Positions 34,800 to 43,432 of a DNA stretch of 64,000 nucleotides are shown here, piece by piece. The position numbers and the translations under genes were made by a program. Origin of the DNA: Sphingopyxis sp. BSN-002 (GTDB lineage: Bacteria > Pseudomonadota > Alphaproteobacteria > Sphingomonadales > Sphingomonadaceae); assembly GCF_022024275.1 (NCBI RefSeq), contig NZ_CP091804.1, positions 2,498,501 through 2,562,500 of the forward strand. The letters are read 5' to 3'. The notes beneath the pieces were generated by a model. The model was not told the origin of the DNA. It did no database searches and saw only the letters and a program-made list of their open reading frames with translations. The stretch's first letter is position 1; each line of letters opens with the position of its first letter.

Positions 34800-36088
34800 C
34801 GGCCGATCGCGGCGAGCATCGCCTCCACGCTGGTGAATTTCTCGCGCGGGTTGCCGTCGAGTGCTGCCGCAACCTCGGCCGCCTCGATCTTGCGCCAGTC
34901 GCGGAATGTGACGGGAACGACGTCGCGGCTGGCGAGCAACGCATCGAGTCCCGGCCGTCCGGCCTTGCCCGCCCCGTGGCCGATATCCTCGATCACCAGT
35001 TCGGCAATGCGTGCCCCGTCGGGCTTGTTCGTACCGATCGTGCCCGAAGGCCCCCGCCTTGCCCAGCCGACGGCATAGAGTCCCGGAAGGATCCGGCCCT
35101 CGTCGCTCGCGAAGCGGCCGCGGCCGTGCTCGTACGGCACGCCCGGAATCGGCGGGGTCTGGTAGCCGATGCAGCTGATCACGAGGCCTGCGTCGATGGC
35201 ATAGGTCTCGCCGGTGCCGTGGCTGCGAAGGTCGGCGTCGAGCCTCGTCCGCTCGACGATCACGCGCCGGACCCGGTCGTCGCCCTCGATCGCGACCGGC
35301 ATCGCAAAAAAGTCGAAGTCGATGGTCACCGGCTTGGCGACCGGATTGGCTACGAATTGCCGCAGATGCGTCACCGACTTGCGCATCCCGGGTTCGAGCA
35401 TCGCATCGTCGCCCTCATCGGGAAGGTCGGCGGGATCGACGCGCGGGCTCGCGCGCTCCAGATGGCCGAGTTCGCCGAGTTCCTTCGGCGTCATCGCGAT
35501 CTGGTGCGGACCGCGGCGACCGAGGATGTGGATATGGCGCACGGCACTTTCCGCAAGCGCGGCGCGTGCGTGCGCGACGATGTCGCTGCCGGCGAATTCG
35601 GCAGGCGTCTTGGCAAGGATGCGCGCGACGTCGAGCGCGACGTTGCCGTTGCCGATCACCGCGACGCCGGGGGCGTCAAGTGGCGGGTCGAGATTCGCGA
35701 AATCGGGATGGCCGTTGTACCAGCCGACGAAGGCGGCGCTGCCGATCACGCCGGGAAGGTCTGCCCCCGGTATATCGAGCGGCCGGTCGTGCGGCGCGCC
35801 GGTTGCGAGCACCACCGCATCGTAAAGGCCCGCGAGCTCGTCGATGCTGATGTCGGTTCCGACCGATACATGCCCGACGAAACGGACGTTTTCGGCCAGC
35901 GCGACGCCTTCGTAGCGGCGCGACACCGCCTTGATCGACTGATGGTCGGGCGCGACGCCGGTGCGGATCAGGCCATAGGGAACGGGCAACCGGTCGATGA
36001 CGTCGATCGCGATATCATCGGCCTTTTGCAGCGCTTCGGCCGTATAATATCCCGCCGGGCCCGACCCGACGATCGCGACATGACGCAT
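34796..36088 (-). CDS. Ferredoxin-NADP+ reductase (adrenodoxin reductase-like, FprA type)
   Basis: A 430-residue FAD/NADPH enzyme passing electrons to ferredoxins for cytochrome P450 and other oxygenases. It has the N-terminal FAD motif (VAIVGSGPAGYYTAEAL), PYGLIRTGVAPDHQSIK, the NADPH motif VAVIGNGNVALDVARIL, and the C-terminal VGWARRGPSGTIGTNK block typical of the FprA/adrenodoxin reductase group. A perfect GGAGGTGGGC Shine-Dalgarno sequence sets the start at 36088. The stop overlaps that of the TlpA gene. A P450 or ferredoxin partner is not in the window. Confidence 0.92.
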   Translation of the reverse strand: MRHVAIVGSGPAGYYTAEALQKADDIAIDVIDRLPVPYGLIRTGVAPDHQSIKAVSRRYEGVALAENVRFVGHVSVGTDISIDELAGLYDAVVLATGAPHDRPLDIPGADLPGVIGSAAFVGWYNGHPDFANLDPPLDAPGVAVIGNGNVALDVARILAKTPAEFAGSDIVAHARAALAESAVRHIHILGRRGPHQIAMTPKELGELGHLERASPRVDPADLPDEGDDAMLEPGMRKSVTHLRQFVANPVAKPVTIDFDFFAMPVAIEGDDRVRRVIVERTRLDADLRSHGTGETYAIDAGLVISCIGYQTPPIPGVPYEHGRGRFASDEGRILPGLYAVGWARRGPSGTIGTNKPDGARIAELVIEDIGHGAGKAGRPGLDALLASRDVVPVTFRDWRKIEAAEVAAALDGNPREKFTSVEAMLAAIGR

Positions 36089-36244
36089 CAGCCCACCTCC
36101 ATGTGCGGGGTCCTGCGCCGGGGCGCGGCCCCTTTTGTTATGCGGGGATGCTAGCGGGGAAATGCGCAAGGGCAAGCGGGCTGTTGCAAATGGCCGCAGC
36201 GGCCTTGACAGCGCGCGCGCGCAATCATATTGCGCCCGCCTCAT

Positions 36245-36318
36245 TGCCCCGTCGTCTAATGGTAAGACTACGGATTCTGATTCCGTCTATTGAGGTTCGA
36301 ATCCTCACGGGGCATCCA
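36245..36318 (+). tRNA. tRNA-Gln (anticodon CUG)
   Basis: A cloverleaf can be drawn by eye: acceptor TGCCCCG (36245-36251) pairs with CGGGGCA (36308-36314), and the anticodon stem ACGGA/TCCGT encloses loop TTCTGAT with anticodon CTG. The T-arm GAGGTTCGAATCCTC is canonical. The 3' CCA (36316-36318) is encoded in the DNA. The anticodon reads the Gln codon CAG. Confidence 0.95.
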
Positions 36319-36386
36319 TCTCCTCACTGCCGATCGATCATGGCCGAGTCCGGCTCGCATTCGCTTCCGCTTCCGGAGCATATCGC

Positions 36387-36417
36387 TTGACCCTGTAGCC
36401 ACTACAGGGCTCATGGC
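36387..36417 (+). promoter_or_regulatory. MerR-type operator/promoter of the czc operon
   Basis: TTGACC (36387-36392) overlaps a perfect inverted repeat CCCTGTAG-cca-CTACAGGG (36391-36409). This dyad between -35 and -10 is the signature of heavy-metal MerR regulators (ZntR/CadR/PbrR type), in which the spacer is 19-20 bases. The -10 (near 36412, CATGGC) is weak, as expected before activation. No merR gene is present in the window. A ~110-base leader follows to the first gene. Confidence 0.82.
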
Positions 36418-36527
36418 ATCGCCGACCCGATATGGAGTGGCGAGAGCGAATGCTGACCGGACGACATTGGCAGGGCGGGGGACCAGCAAGATTGCGGCTC
36501 CGGCACGTTCATGATAGGCGCCGGGCC

Positions 36528-36863
36528 ATGCCGACTTTCCTTGCCCGTCTTGTCCTCGCGATTTCGTTGCTGTTCGGCAGCGTCGTGGTGCCGGCAATGG
36601 CCGAACCGGGGACGGCGCACGCGATGGAAATCATCGACGTCGATTGTGACGTCGCCGCCGCGTCGGCGGATACGGACGAGGAATCGTCGGGCGATGCACC
36701 CCCGATCCATGCCGATCATCATCATTGTTCGGCCTGTGCCGAACTGAACAGCCGGCCTCGGCCGTCCGAAATGCCCGTTTCGGGCGGACTGGTCTTCCGC
36801 GGACCTGCAACCGTCCTCGCCTCGCGCGCGACGGCGCCTCCGATCCAGCCTCCCGCCGCCTGA
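36528..36863 (+). CDS. Small secreted His/Cys-rich protein at the head of the metal efflux operon
   Basis: A 111-residue protein with a signal peptide (MPTFLARLVLAISLLFGSVVVPAMAE), an acidic segment (DTDEESSGD) and a metal-binding-like cluster HADHHHCSACAEL. No named family is recognised. It is first after the MerR-type operator and 57 bases before the CzcC-like gene, so a periplasmic metal-binding role is likely by inference. The start at 36528 gives a clean signal peptide; longer open frames upstream cross the operator and are not supported. Confidence 0.7.
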   Translation: MPTFLARLVLAISLLFGSVVVPAMAEPGTAHAMEIIDVDCDVAAASADTDEESSGDAPPIHADHHHCSACAELNSRPRPSEMPVSGGLVFRGPATVLASRATAPPIQPPAA

Positions 36864-36919
36864 TCGCTGCCTCGCGCAGGCTTTGCCTGCGTCGTCATGC
36901 ATCGATCAGGAGTCACTTT

Positions 36920-38128
36920 ATGTCCAGATTACCGGGCGCCCTGCTGTTTGCAGGGGCGCTGGCAATGGCAAGCGGTCCCGCGCTTGCCGAACCCGTCTCG
37001 CTGTCCGACGCCCTCGCGCGCGGACAGGATGTGTCGCCCCGGATTGCCAAGGCGAAAGCCGAGCTGAAAGCGGCCGAAGGTCGCGCAATCCAGGCGGGGG
37101 TACGTCCGAACCCGACCCTGTCTGCCGAGGTCGAGAATTTCAGCGGCACAGGCCCCTACCGGACATTCGGCCAAGCCGAAACGACCGTTGCGGTGTCGCA
37201 GCCGTTCGAGCTTGGCGGAAAGCGAAGGGCGCGCAAGGATGTCGCGGCGGCCGAGCGCGCGTTCGCCGAGATCGCGGTGCGGAAGGCGGAAGCCGATCTC
37301 GCATATGACATCAGCGTGGCGCATGCCGAGTTGCGTGCCGGGGAAGATCGGGACGAACTGGCGCGCGACATCCTCGACCGCGCTGTCGAACTGGTGCGGA
37401 TCGCCGAGACGCTTGTCGATGTCGGGCGCGACCCGCCGTTGACCAGGTTTCGCGCCGACGCGCTGCTCGCCGAAGCAAGGGCCGAAAAACTGCGTGCCGA
37501 TGCCGGATTGCTGGTTGCGCGCCAGAGGCTGTCGCTGCTGATCGGCAGCGAGGACCCGGCACTTTCGACCGCCGTCTCGGACATGCCGGTGCCGGCCGCC
37601 CTGCCAGCCGGAGTGCCAGGCCTCGACGAGCGTCTTGCGGCGGCCGAACGCGATGCGGCGGAAGCACGCGTCCGCCTCGCGCAGGCCGAAGGGGTTCCCG
37701 ACATCACCGCGTCGGGTGGTTTGCGGACCTTTCGCGAAAGTCGGGACACGGCCTTTGTCGTCGGGATTTCGGTGCCGCTACCGGTCTTCAACCGCAATGG
37801 CGGCAACATCGCGGCGGCACGAGCCGGCAACGACGCCGCCGAAGCGATGCTCGCCCGGACGCGTCTCGATACGCGCTTCTCGCGCCGCGAGGCCGAACTG
37901 ATGCTGGCGGCTGCCAGCGAGAGGGTGGCCGCCCTGTCTGGCGCCGGCCTGTTTCAGGTCAGCGAGGCCGCGCGCGTGGCGGGGATCGGATACCAGCAGG
38001 GCAAGTTCACGCTGGTCGAACTGATCGCCGCGCAGGAGGCGCTGACCAGAGCCAATCTCAAACTCATCGAAGCCGAACTCGACCGTGCCCGCGCGCTTGC
38101 CGCGCTCGGCCGCGCGAACGCGCAATAG
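36920..38128 (+). CDS. czcC: CzcC-like outer-membrane efflux protein
   Basis: A 402-residue outer-membrane factor of the TolC/CzcC type. It has a signal peptide ending in GPALAE, then the repeated coiled-coil region starting VSLSDALARGQDVSPRIAKAKAEL. The conserved GVRPNPTLSAEVENFSG and QPFELGGKRRARKDVA blocks mark CzcC relatives. CAGGAG precedes the ATG. It is transcribed in the order small secreted protein, czcC, czcB, czcA with short gaps. Confidence 0.92.
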   Translation: MSRLPGALLFAGALAMASGPALAEPVSLSDALARGQDVSPRIAKAKAELKAAEGRAIQAGVRPNPTLSAEVENFSGTGPYRTFGQAETTVAVSQPFELGGKRRARKDVAAAERAFAEIAVRKAEADLAYDISVAHAELRAGEDRDELARDILDRAVELVRIAETLVDVGRDPPLTRFRADALLAEARAEKLRADAGLLVARQRLSLLIGSEDPALSTAVSDMPVPAALPAGVPGLDERLAAAERDAAEARVRLAQAEGVPDITASGGLRTFRESRDTAFVVGISVPLPVFNRNGGNIAAARAGNDAAEAMLARTRLDTRFSRREAELMLAAASERVAALSGAGLFQVSEAARVAGIGYQQGKFTLVELIAAQEALTRANLKLIEAELDRARALAALGRANAQ

Positions 38129-38140
38129 GGAATCGATCTC

Positions 38141-39304
38141 ATGAAAATCCCGTACAGGAAAACATATCTGCTGGTGGCCGCCACCCTCGGCGCGCTCGGG
38201 CTGGCGGGCGGAGGCGTTCTGATCGGTCGCTCGACGGCGCCGTCGTCGCCCGCAGCCGTACCCGCCGAAGACGAAGAGAAGGGCCATGCCGAAGGTCTGG
38301 TCCTGATGGACGAGATGCGCGCCAGCGGCGCGGGTATCGTCACCGAAAGGGTCGAAGCCGGCGGCCTCGGCTCGGAAATTCTGGCGCAGGGCATCGTCGC
38401 CCCGACCCCCGAGGGCGAGGCGGTCCTCACGGCGCGGGCCGACGGAACGCTGGTTCGCATCCATCATCGTCTCGGCGATGTCGTGCGGGCAGGGGAAACC
38501 GTGGCGGTCATGGAAAGCCGCGATGCTGCGGCGATCGCCTCCGAGCGAAGCTCGGCAAACGCCCGTCTGGTACTGGCCCGGTCGACCCACGATCGCGAGA
38601 AAAGGCTGTTCGATGCCCGGATCACGGCGAAACAGGATCTCGAGGCGGCGGCCGCGGCGCTTGCCGAAGCCGAAGCCGAGGCGCGCCGTTCGCAGGCGGC
38701 GGCCTCTGCCGCCAGGCTGTCGGGCGACGGCCGGACGCTGGGGGTCACGAGCCCGATTTCGGGACGGATTATCCGATCGGACGCGAAACTCGGCTCGCAC
38801 GTACTTGCCGGAGCCGAATTGTTCCGCGTTTCCGATCCGGACCGGGTTCAGGTCAACGCGTCGGTGCCCGCTGTCGACGCGCGACGGATCGGGCCGGGCG
38901 ACACGGCGGTTATCGAGTTGCCGGGCGGCGAGACCGTAAGTGCGAGCGTGCGCTCCGCCACCCCGGGTCTCGATCCCGACAGCAGGGCCGCGACGATCGT
39001 GCTCGTTCCCGCGAATTTCCGCGCGCTGACCCCCGGTCAGGGCCTGCGCGTACGGATCAGGCCGCAAGGCGCCGCCGCGTCGGCTCTGATCGCGCTGCCC
39101 GAAGAGGCGGTGCAGACGGTCGAGGGGCGCGAGGTCGTGTTCGTGAAGACGGCGAACGGATTTCGGGCGACAGCCGTCGTTACCGGCAAGCGCGGCGGCG
39201 GACGGATCGAAATCGTCGACGGCGTAAAGCCGGGCGCAATTATCGCGACCCGCGGCGCTTTTCTGCTCAAGGCCGAAATCGGCAAGGGCGAGGCGGAGCA
39301 CTGA
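38141..39304 (+). CDS. czcB: CzcB-like membrane-fusion protein
   Basis: A 387-residue periplasmic adaptor of heavy-metal RND efflux pumps. The N-terminal membrane helix (YLLVAATLGALGLAGGGVLIG) is followed by a barrel-sandwich domain (EAVLTARADGTLVRIHHRLGDVVRAG), an alpha hairpin of heptad repeats and a C-terminal beta domain. It lies 12 bases after czcC and one base before the czcA start. Confidence 0.92.
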   Translation: MKIPYRKTYLLVAATLGALGLAGGGVLIGRSTAPSSPAAVPAEDEEKGHAEGLVLMDEMRASGAGIVTERVEAGGLGSEILAQGIVAPTPEGEAVLTARADGTLVRIHHRLGDVVRAGETVAVMESRDAAAIASERSSANARLVLARSTHDREKRLFDARITAKQDLEAAAAALAEAEAEARRSQAAASAARLSGDGRTLGVTSPISGRIIRSDAKLGSHVLAGAELFRVSDPDRVQVNASVPAVDARRIGPGDTAVIELPGGETVSASVRSATPGLDPDSRAATIVLVPANFRALTPGQGLRVRIRPQGAAASALIALPEEAVQTVEGREVVFVKTANGFRATAVVTGKRGGGRIEIVDGVKPGAIIATRGAFLLKAEIGKGEAEH

Positions 39305-39305
39305 G

Positions 39306-42300
39306 ATGATCGAAAAACTTCTCGATGCGTCGATACGCTTTCGCTGGGGTGTTGTGCTTCTCACCCTTGTCGTCTCGGTTTATGGTATCACCCAGCTTCT
39401 CAAGCTGCCGATCGATGCCGTCCCGGACATCACCAACAAGCAGGTCCAGATCAACACGGTCGAACCCGATCTCGGGCCGCTCGACATCGAACGCCTCGTA
39501 ACCTTCCCCATCGAAACCGCGATGGCGGGCATCCCGGGCATTCAGGGCTCGCGTTCGATCTCGCGCAACGGATTCAGCCAGGTGACGGTGATTTTCGACG
39601 ATCGCACCGATCTCTATTTCGCGCGCCAACAGGTCGCCGAGCGGCTGGCGCAGGCAAAGGGCACCCTGCCCGAAGGGGCCGAGCCGCAGATGGGGCCGGT
39701 GTCCACCGGTCTCGGCGAAGTGCTGATGTATACGGTCGATTTCGCGCCTGCCGCCAAGAGGGCCGATACCAGCCGTGCGGGGAAACCGGGCTTCCAGCCC
39801 GACGGCACCTATCTGACGCCGTCGGGAGAGATCCTCTCCGATGAGGTCGCGAAGCTGGGTTATTTGCGATCCGTGCAGGACTGGATGATCCGGCCGCAGT
39901 TGCGCTCGGTGCCGGGTGTCGCCGGCATCGATTCGATCGGTGGCTATGAAAAGCAGTTCGTCGTCCAGCCCGATGCGACGAGGCTGGCAAGTTATGGCAT
40001 AAGCTTTTCCGAACTCGCGGAAGCGCTCGAACGCGCAAATATTTCGGTCGGAGCCAATTTTGTCGAACGCGGCGGCGAGGCGTTCCTCGTGCGCGCCGAC
40101 GGGCGTATCCGCACGCTCGACGAAATCTCGCGCGCGGCGGTGGCGAGCCGGGGCGGGGTTCCCGTCCTGGTCAGCGATGTTGCGGCGGTGCGGATCGGCG
40201 GCGAGCTCCGGACCGGCTCGGCCTCCGAGAATGGCAGGGAACTGGTCGTGGGCACCGTGCTGATGCTCGCGGGCGGGAACAGCCGGATCGTCGCGTCCGA
40301 TGCCGCCGAACGATTGCAGGAGGTCGCGAAGTCGATGCCGCCCGGTATCGTGGTAAAACCCGTGCTCGACCGCTCGCAACTGGTCGACGCGACGATCGGC
40401 ACGGTCGAGAAGAATCTTGCCGAAGGCGCGCTGCTTGTCGCTGCAGTGCTGTTCTGGTTGCTCGGCAACATCCGCGCGGCGATCATCGCGACGCTGGTCA
40501 TTCCGGTCTCGTTTCTCGTCATGGGAACGGGGATGAACATCACCGGGACGTCGGGAAACCTGATGAGCCTCGGGGCGCTGGACTTCGGCCTGATCGTCGA
40601 CGGGTCGATCATCATCATCGAGAATTGCCTCGGGCGGCTGGCTGCGCGGCAACATCGGGAAGGCCGGCTCCTGTCGCTGGACGAACGGCTCGACGAGGTG
40701 TTCGAGGCCTCGCGCGAAATGATCCGGCCAACGATCTATGGCCAGGCGATCATCTTCCTCGTCTTCGTTCCGCTGCTCACTTTCACCGGTGTCGAGGGCA
40801 AGACCTTCTCGCCGATGGCAATCACGGTATTGCTCGCCCTCGCGGGTGCTTTCGTCGCCTCGCTCACCTTCGTCCCGGCGATGGTGGCGCTGCTCATTCG
40901 CGGCAAGGTCGCCGAGAAGGAGGTCCGCGCGATCGCTTGGATGAAGATTCGCTACGAGCCCCTGCTGAAGCGCATTATCGCCCGCCCCTGGCCGTGGATC
41001 GGTGCGGGCGGCGGGACCTTCGCGGCCGCCTTGCTGGCGTTCGGCATGCTCGGCAGCGAGTTCATCCCCGTACTCGGCGAAGGCAATCTCGCGATGCAGG
41101 CGCTCCGCATTCCCTCGACCTCGCTGAACAAGTCGCAGGAGATGCAATTGCAGGTCGAAAAAGCGGTGTCGAAACTGCCCGAGGTAGCGTTCATCTACTC
41201 GAAGACCGGCACGGCGGAGGTCGCGAGCGATCCGATGCCGCCCAATGCCTCGGACACCTTCATCATCCTGAAGCCGCGCGCTGACTGGCCCGACGGCGTC
41301 CGCACGAAGGATGATGTGATCGAGCGGGTCGAGACAAGGCTGAAGCCGCTCGTCGGCAACGCGTTCGAGATCAGCCAGCCGATCCAGCTTCGCTTCAACG
41401 AACTGATCGCCGGCGTGCGCGGCGACATCGCGATCAAGCTGTACGGCGATGATCTGGACGAGATGGGTCGCGCGGCGCAGCGGGTGGCGGCGATCCTGAA
41501 CGGCATTCCGGGCGCCGCCGACGTCAAGGTCGAACAGATCACCGGCTTCCCCGTGCTCGATGTCCGGTTCGACCGCGACGCCATCGCCCGCTACGGCCTG
41601 ACGCTTCAGGATGTAAGCGATACGGTCGCCGTTGCGCTCGGCGGGCGCGAGGCCGGGGCCGTGTTCGAGGGCGACCGGCGGTACGACATCGTCGTGCGGC
41701 TCGACCGGGCAGCGCGTGACGATCTCGACGCGGTGGCGGCGCTCCCCGTGTTCCTTCCGGGCGAGGGCGGGACGCGGGCCTCCGTGCCGCTCGGCGAGCT
41801 TGCCAGTTTCGGCTTCTCCGAAGGCCTGAACCAGGTCAGCCGCGAAAACGGCAAGCGGCGCGTTGTCGTCCAGGCCAATGTTCGCGGCAACGATCTGGGC
41901 TCCTTCGTTGCCGAGGCACAGGAGAAGGTGGGCGCCGGGGTCAAATTGCCGCCGGGAAGCTTCATCGAATGGGGCGGACAGTTCGAGAATCTGCAGGCGG
42001 CCTCGGCGAGACTGTCGATCGTCATCCCGGTCATCTTTGCCGCGATCTTCGGCATTCTCTTCATGGCGCTCGGCGGGGTGCGGCAGGCGATAGCAGTCTA
42101 TTCCGCCATTCCGCTGGCACTGGCTGGCGGCGTTTTCTCGCTGCTGCTGACGGGTCTGCCCTTCTCGGTATCGGCGGCGGTCGGCTTTATCGTGCTTTCG
42201 GGCGTGACGGTGCTCAATGGGCTGGTCGTCATGTCGAGCATCAACCGGCGCATCGATGAAGGAAAGGCGGTCGATGTCGCGATCGGCGAAGGCGTCATGG

Positions 42301-42518
42301 AGCGCGTGCGCGCGGTGCTGATGACCGGCATCGTCCCGGCCATCGGCTTCGTGCCGATGGCGCTTGCGACCGGAACCGGCGCCGAGGTGCAGAAGCCGCT
42401 CGCGATCGTCGTAATCGGCGGGCTGGTCACTTCGACCCTGCTCACCTTGTTCGTATTGCCTGCGATCAGCCATCTGCTGCTTCGCGGTCGGGACGATCGT
42501 CCGGAGCCGACCGGATAG
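39306..42518 (+). CDS. czcA: CzcA-like heavy-metal RND efflux pump
   Basis: A 1070-residue RND inner-membrane pump exporting divalent metals. It begins with the RND N-terminal helix (RWGVVLLTLVVSVYGITQL) and the periplasmic LPIDAVPDITNKQVQINT block. The TM4 proton-relay region reads DFGLIVDGSIIIIEN, the HME1-type signature for Zn/Co/Cd pumps. Twelve membrane helices and two large periplasmic loops are present, matching CzcA length. The assignment to Zn/Co/Cd over Cu/Ag is from the TM4 signature, and the specificity is not proven. Confidence 0.94.
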   Translation: MIEKLLDASIRFRWGVVLLTLVVSVYGITQLLKLPIDAVPDITNKQVQINTVEPDLGPLDIERLVTFPIETAMAGIPGIQGSRSISRNGFSQVTVIFDDRTDLYFARQQVAERLAQAKGTLPEGAEPQMGPVSTGLGEVLMYTVDFAPAAKRADTSRAGKPGFQPDGTYLTPSGEILSDEVAKLGYLRSVQDWMIRPQLRSVPGVAGIDSIGGYEKQFVVQPDATRLASYGISFSELAEALERANISVGANFVERGGEAFLVRADGRIRTLDEISRAAVASRGGVPVLVSDVAAVRIGGELRTGSASENGRELVVGTVLMLAGGNSRIVASDAAERLQEVAKSMPPGIVVKPVLDRSQLVDATIGTVEKNLAEGALLVAAVLFWLLGNIRAAIIATLVIPVSFLVMGTGMNITGTSGNLMSLGALDFGLIVDGSIIIIENCLGRLAARQHREGRLLSLDERLDEVFEASREMIRPTIYGQAIIFLVFVPLLTFTGVEGKTFSPMAITVLLALAGAFVASLTFVPAMVALLIRGKVAEKEVRAIAWMKIRYEPLLKRIIARPWPWIGAGGGTFAAALLAFGMLGSEFIPVLGEGNLAMQALRIPSTSLNKSQEMQLQVEKAVSKLPEVAFIYSKTGTAEVASDPMPPNASDTFIILKPRADWPDGVRTKDDVIERVETRLKPLVGNAFEISQPIQLRFNELIAGVRGDIAIKLYGDDLDEMGRAAQRVAAILNGIPGAADVKVEQITGFPVLDVRFDRDAIARYGLTLQDVSDTVAVALGGREAGAVFEGDRRYDIVVRLDRAARDDLDAVAALPVFLPGEGGTRASVPLGELASFGFSEGLNQVSRENGKRRVVVQANVRGNDLGSFVAEAQEKVGAGVKLPPGSFIEWGGQFENLQAASARLSIVIPVIFAAIFGILFMALGGVRQAIAVYSAIPLALAGGVFSLLLTGLPFSVSAAVGFIVLSGVTVLNGLVVMSSINRRIDEGKAVDVAIGEGVMERVRAVLMTGIVPAIGFVPMALATGTGAEVQKPLAIVVIGGLVTSTLLTLFVLPAISHLLLRGRDDRPEPTG

Positions 42519-42626
42519 GAGATCCGTTCTGATGCGACCCATGTGCTGCCGCCGGCCATCCCCCGTGCGGAACCGTAATCGGGGACGCTCCGTTTGTGAC
42601 GGACGGCGGCAGCAAAAGAGGACGAG

Positions 42627-43415
42627 ATGGCTAGCGACGATCGTGCGTCGACATTGTGGATGGTCGAACACACCAGGCGGATGGGACTTGGCTCGCTCAG
42701 CATCCTGATTCGCAAGCTGCTCAATCACAGCCGGCTGTCGGCGGACGACCAGAGTGCGATCGCTGCGCTCCCGCACAGCGTTCGTCGCGTCGAGGCCGGC
42801 GATACGATCCTGCGCGAAGGCGATCGCGCCGATATCTGCCCGGTCCTGCTTTCGGGCTTCGTCTATCGCCAGAAGGTCGCGTCGGACGGCGGGCGTCAGA
42901 TCGTCGCGCTCAAGCTGCCCGGCGATGCGCTCGATTTCCAGTCGATCTATCTGCATGTCGCCGACCATGATGTGCGTGCGCTGACCCCGGCGCATCTCGC
43001 GCTCGTGCCGCTGACGGCAATCGAACAATTGACGGTCGCGCGTCCCGCCATCGCCCGCGCGGTGCTCGTCGACATCCTGATCGAGGCGTCGATCGCGCGC
43101 GAATGGCTGCTCAATATCGGCCGCCGCGATGCGCTGGCGCGTCTCGCCCATCTTCTCTGCGAGCTGCATGACCGGGCGAACGATATCGCGACCGAGCGCA
43201 CCGGCAATTTCAACGTCCCGCTGACGCAGGAGCAGCTCGCCGACCTGCTCGGCCTGACCCCGGTTCACATAAACCGGATGGTCCGCAAGCTCGAACAGAT
43301 GGGTGCGATCGGCCGGCCTTCGCGCTCGCTCACGATTCTCAATTTCCCGAAGCTGGCGGAAATCTCGAATTTTTCATCGGCTTATCTTCATCGCGGCGAT
43401 CCGGGCGCCGCCTGA
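42627..43415 (+). CDS. Crp/Fnr family transcriptional regulator (no Fe-S cysteines)
   Basis: A 262-residue regulator with a cyclic-nucleotide-binding-like effector domain (EAGDTILREGDRADICPVLLSG) and a helix-turn-helix (LTQEQLADLLGLTPVHINRMVRKLEQMG). There is no cysteine cluster like that of the FNR-type protein at 25952, so its signal is unknown. The start at 42627 is backed by a GAGGA about five bases ahead. It follows czcA by ~108 bases, and control of metal efflux is possible but not shown. Confidence 0.88.
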   Translation: MASDDRASTLWMVEHTRRMGLGSLSILIRKLLNHSRLSADDQSAIAALPHSVRRVEAGDTILREGDRADICPVLLSGFVYRQKVASDGGRQIVALKLPGDALDFQSIYLHVADHDVRALTPAHLALVPLTAIEQLTVARPAIARAVLVDILIEASIAREWLLNIGRRDALARLAHLLCELHDRANDIATERTGNFNVPLTQEQLADLLGLTPVHINRMVRKLEQMGAIGRPSRSLTILNFPKLAEISNFSSAYLHRGDPGAA

Positions 43416-43432
43416 CCGGTGCCTGTTCGTTT

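Noticed and set aside
36432..36527. An upstream start for the His/Cys-rich protein
   Set aside because: The extension would be translated just downstream of the MerR-type promoter without a ribosome binding site and would bury the signal peptide.
39267..43268. A 1333-codon open frame antisense to czcA and the following regulator
   Set aside because: It is an antisense shadow produced by GC-rich codon bias; the opposite strand carries unmistakable RND and Crp/Fnr motifs, and the frame lacks a start signal or family resemblance.
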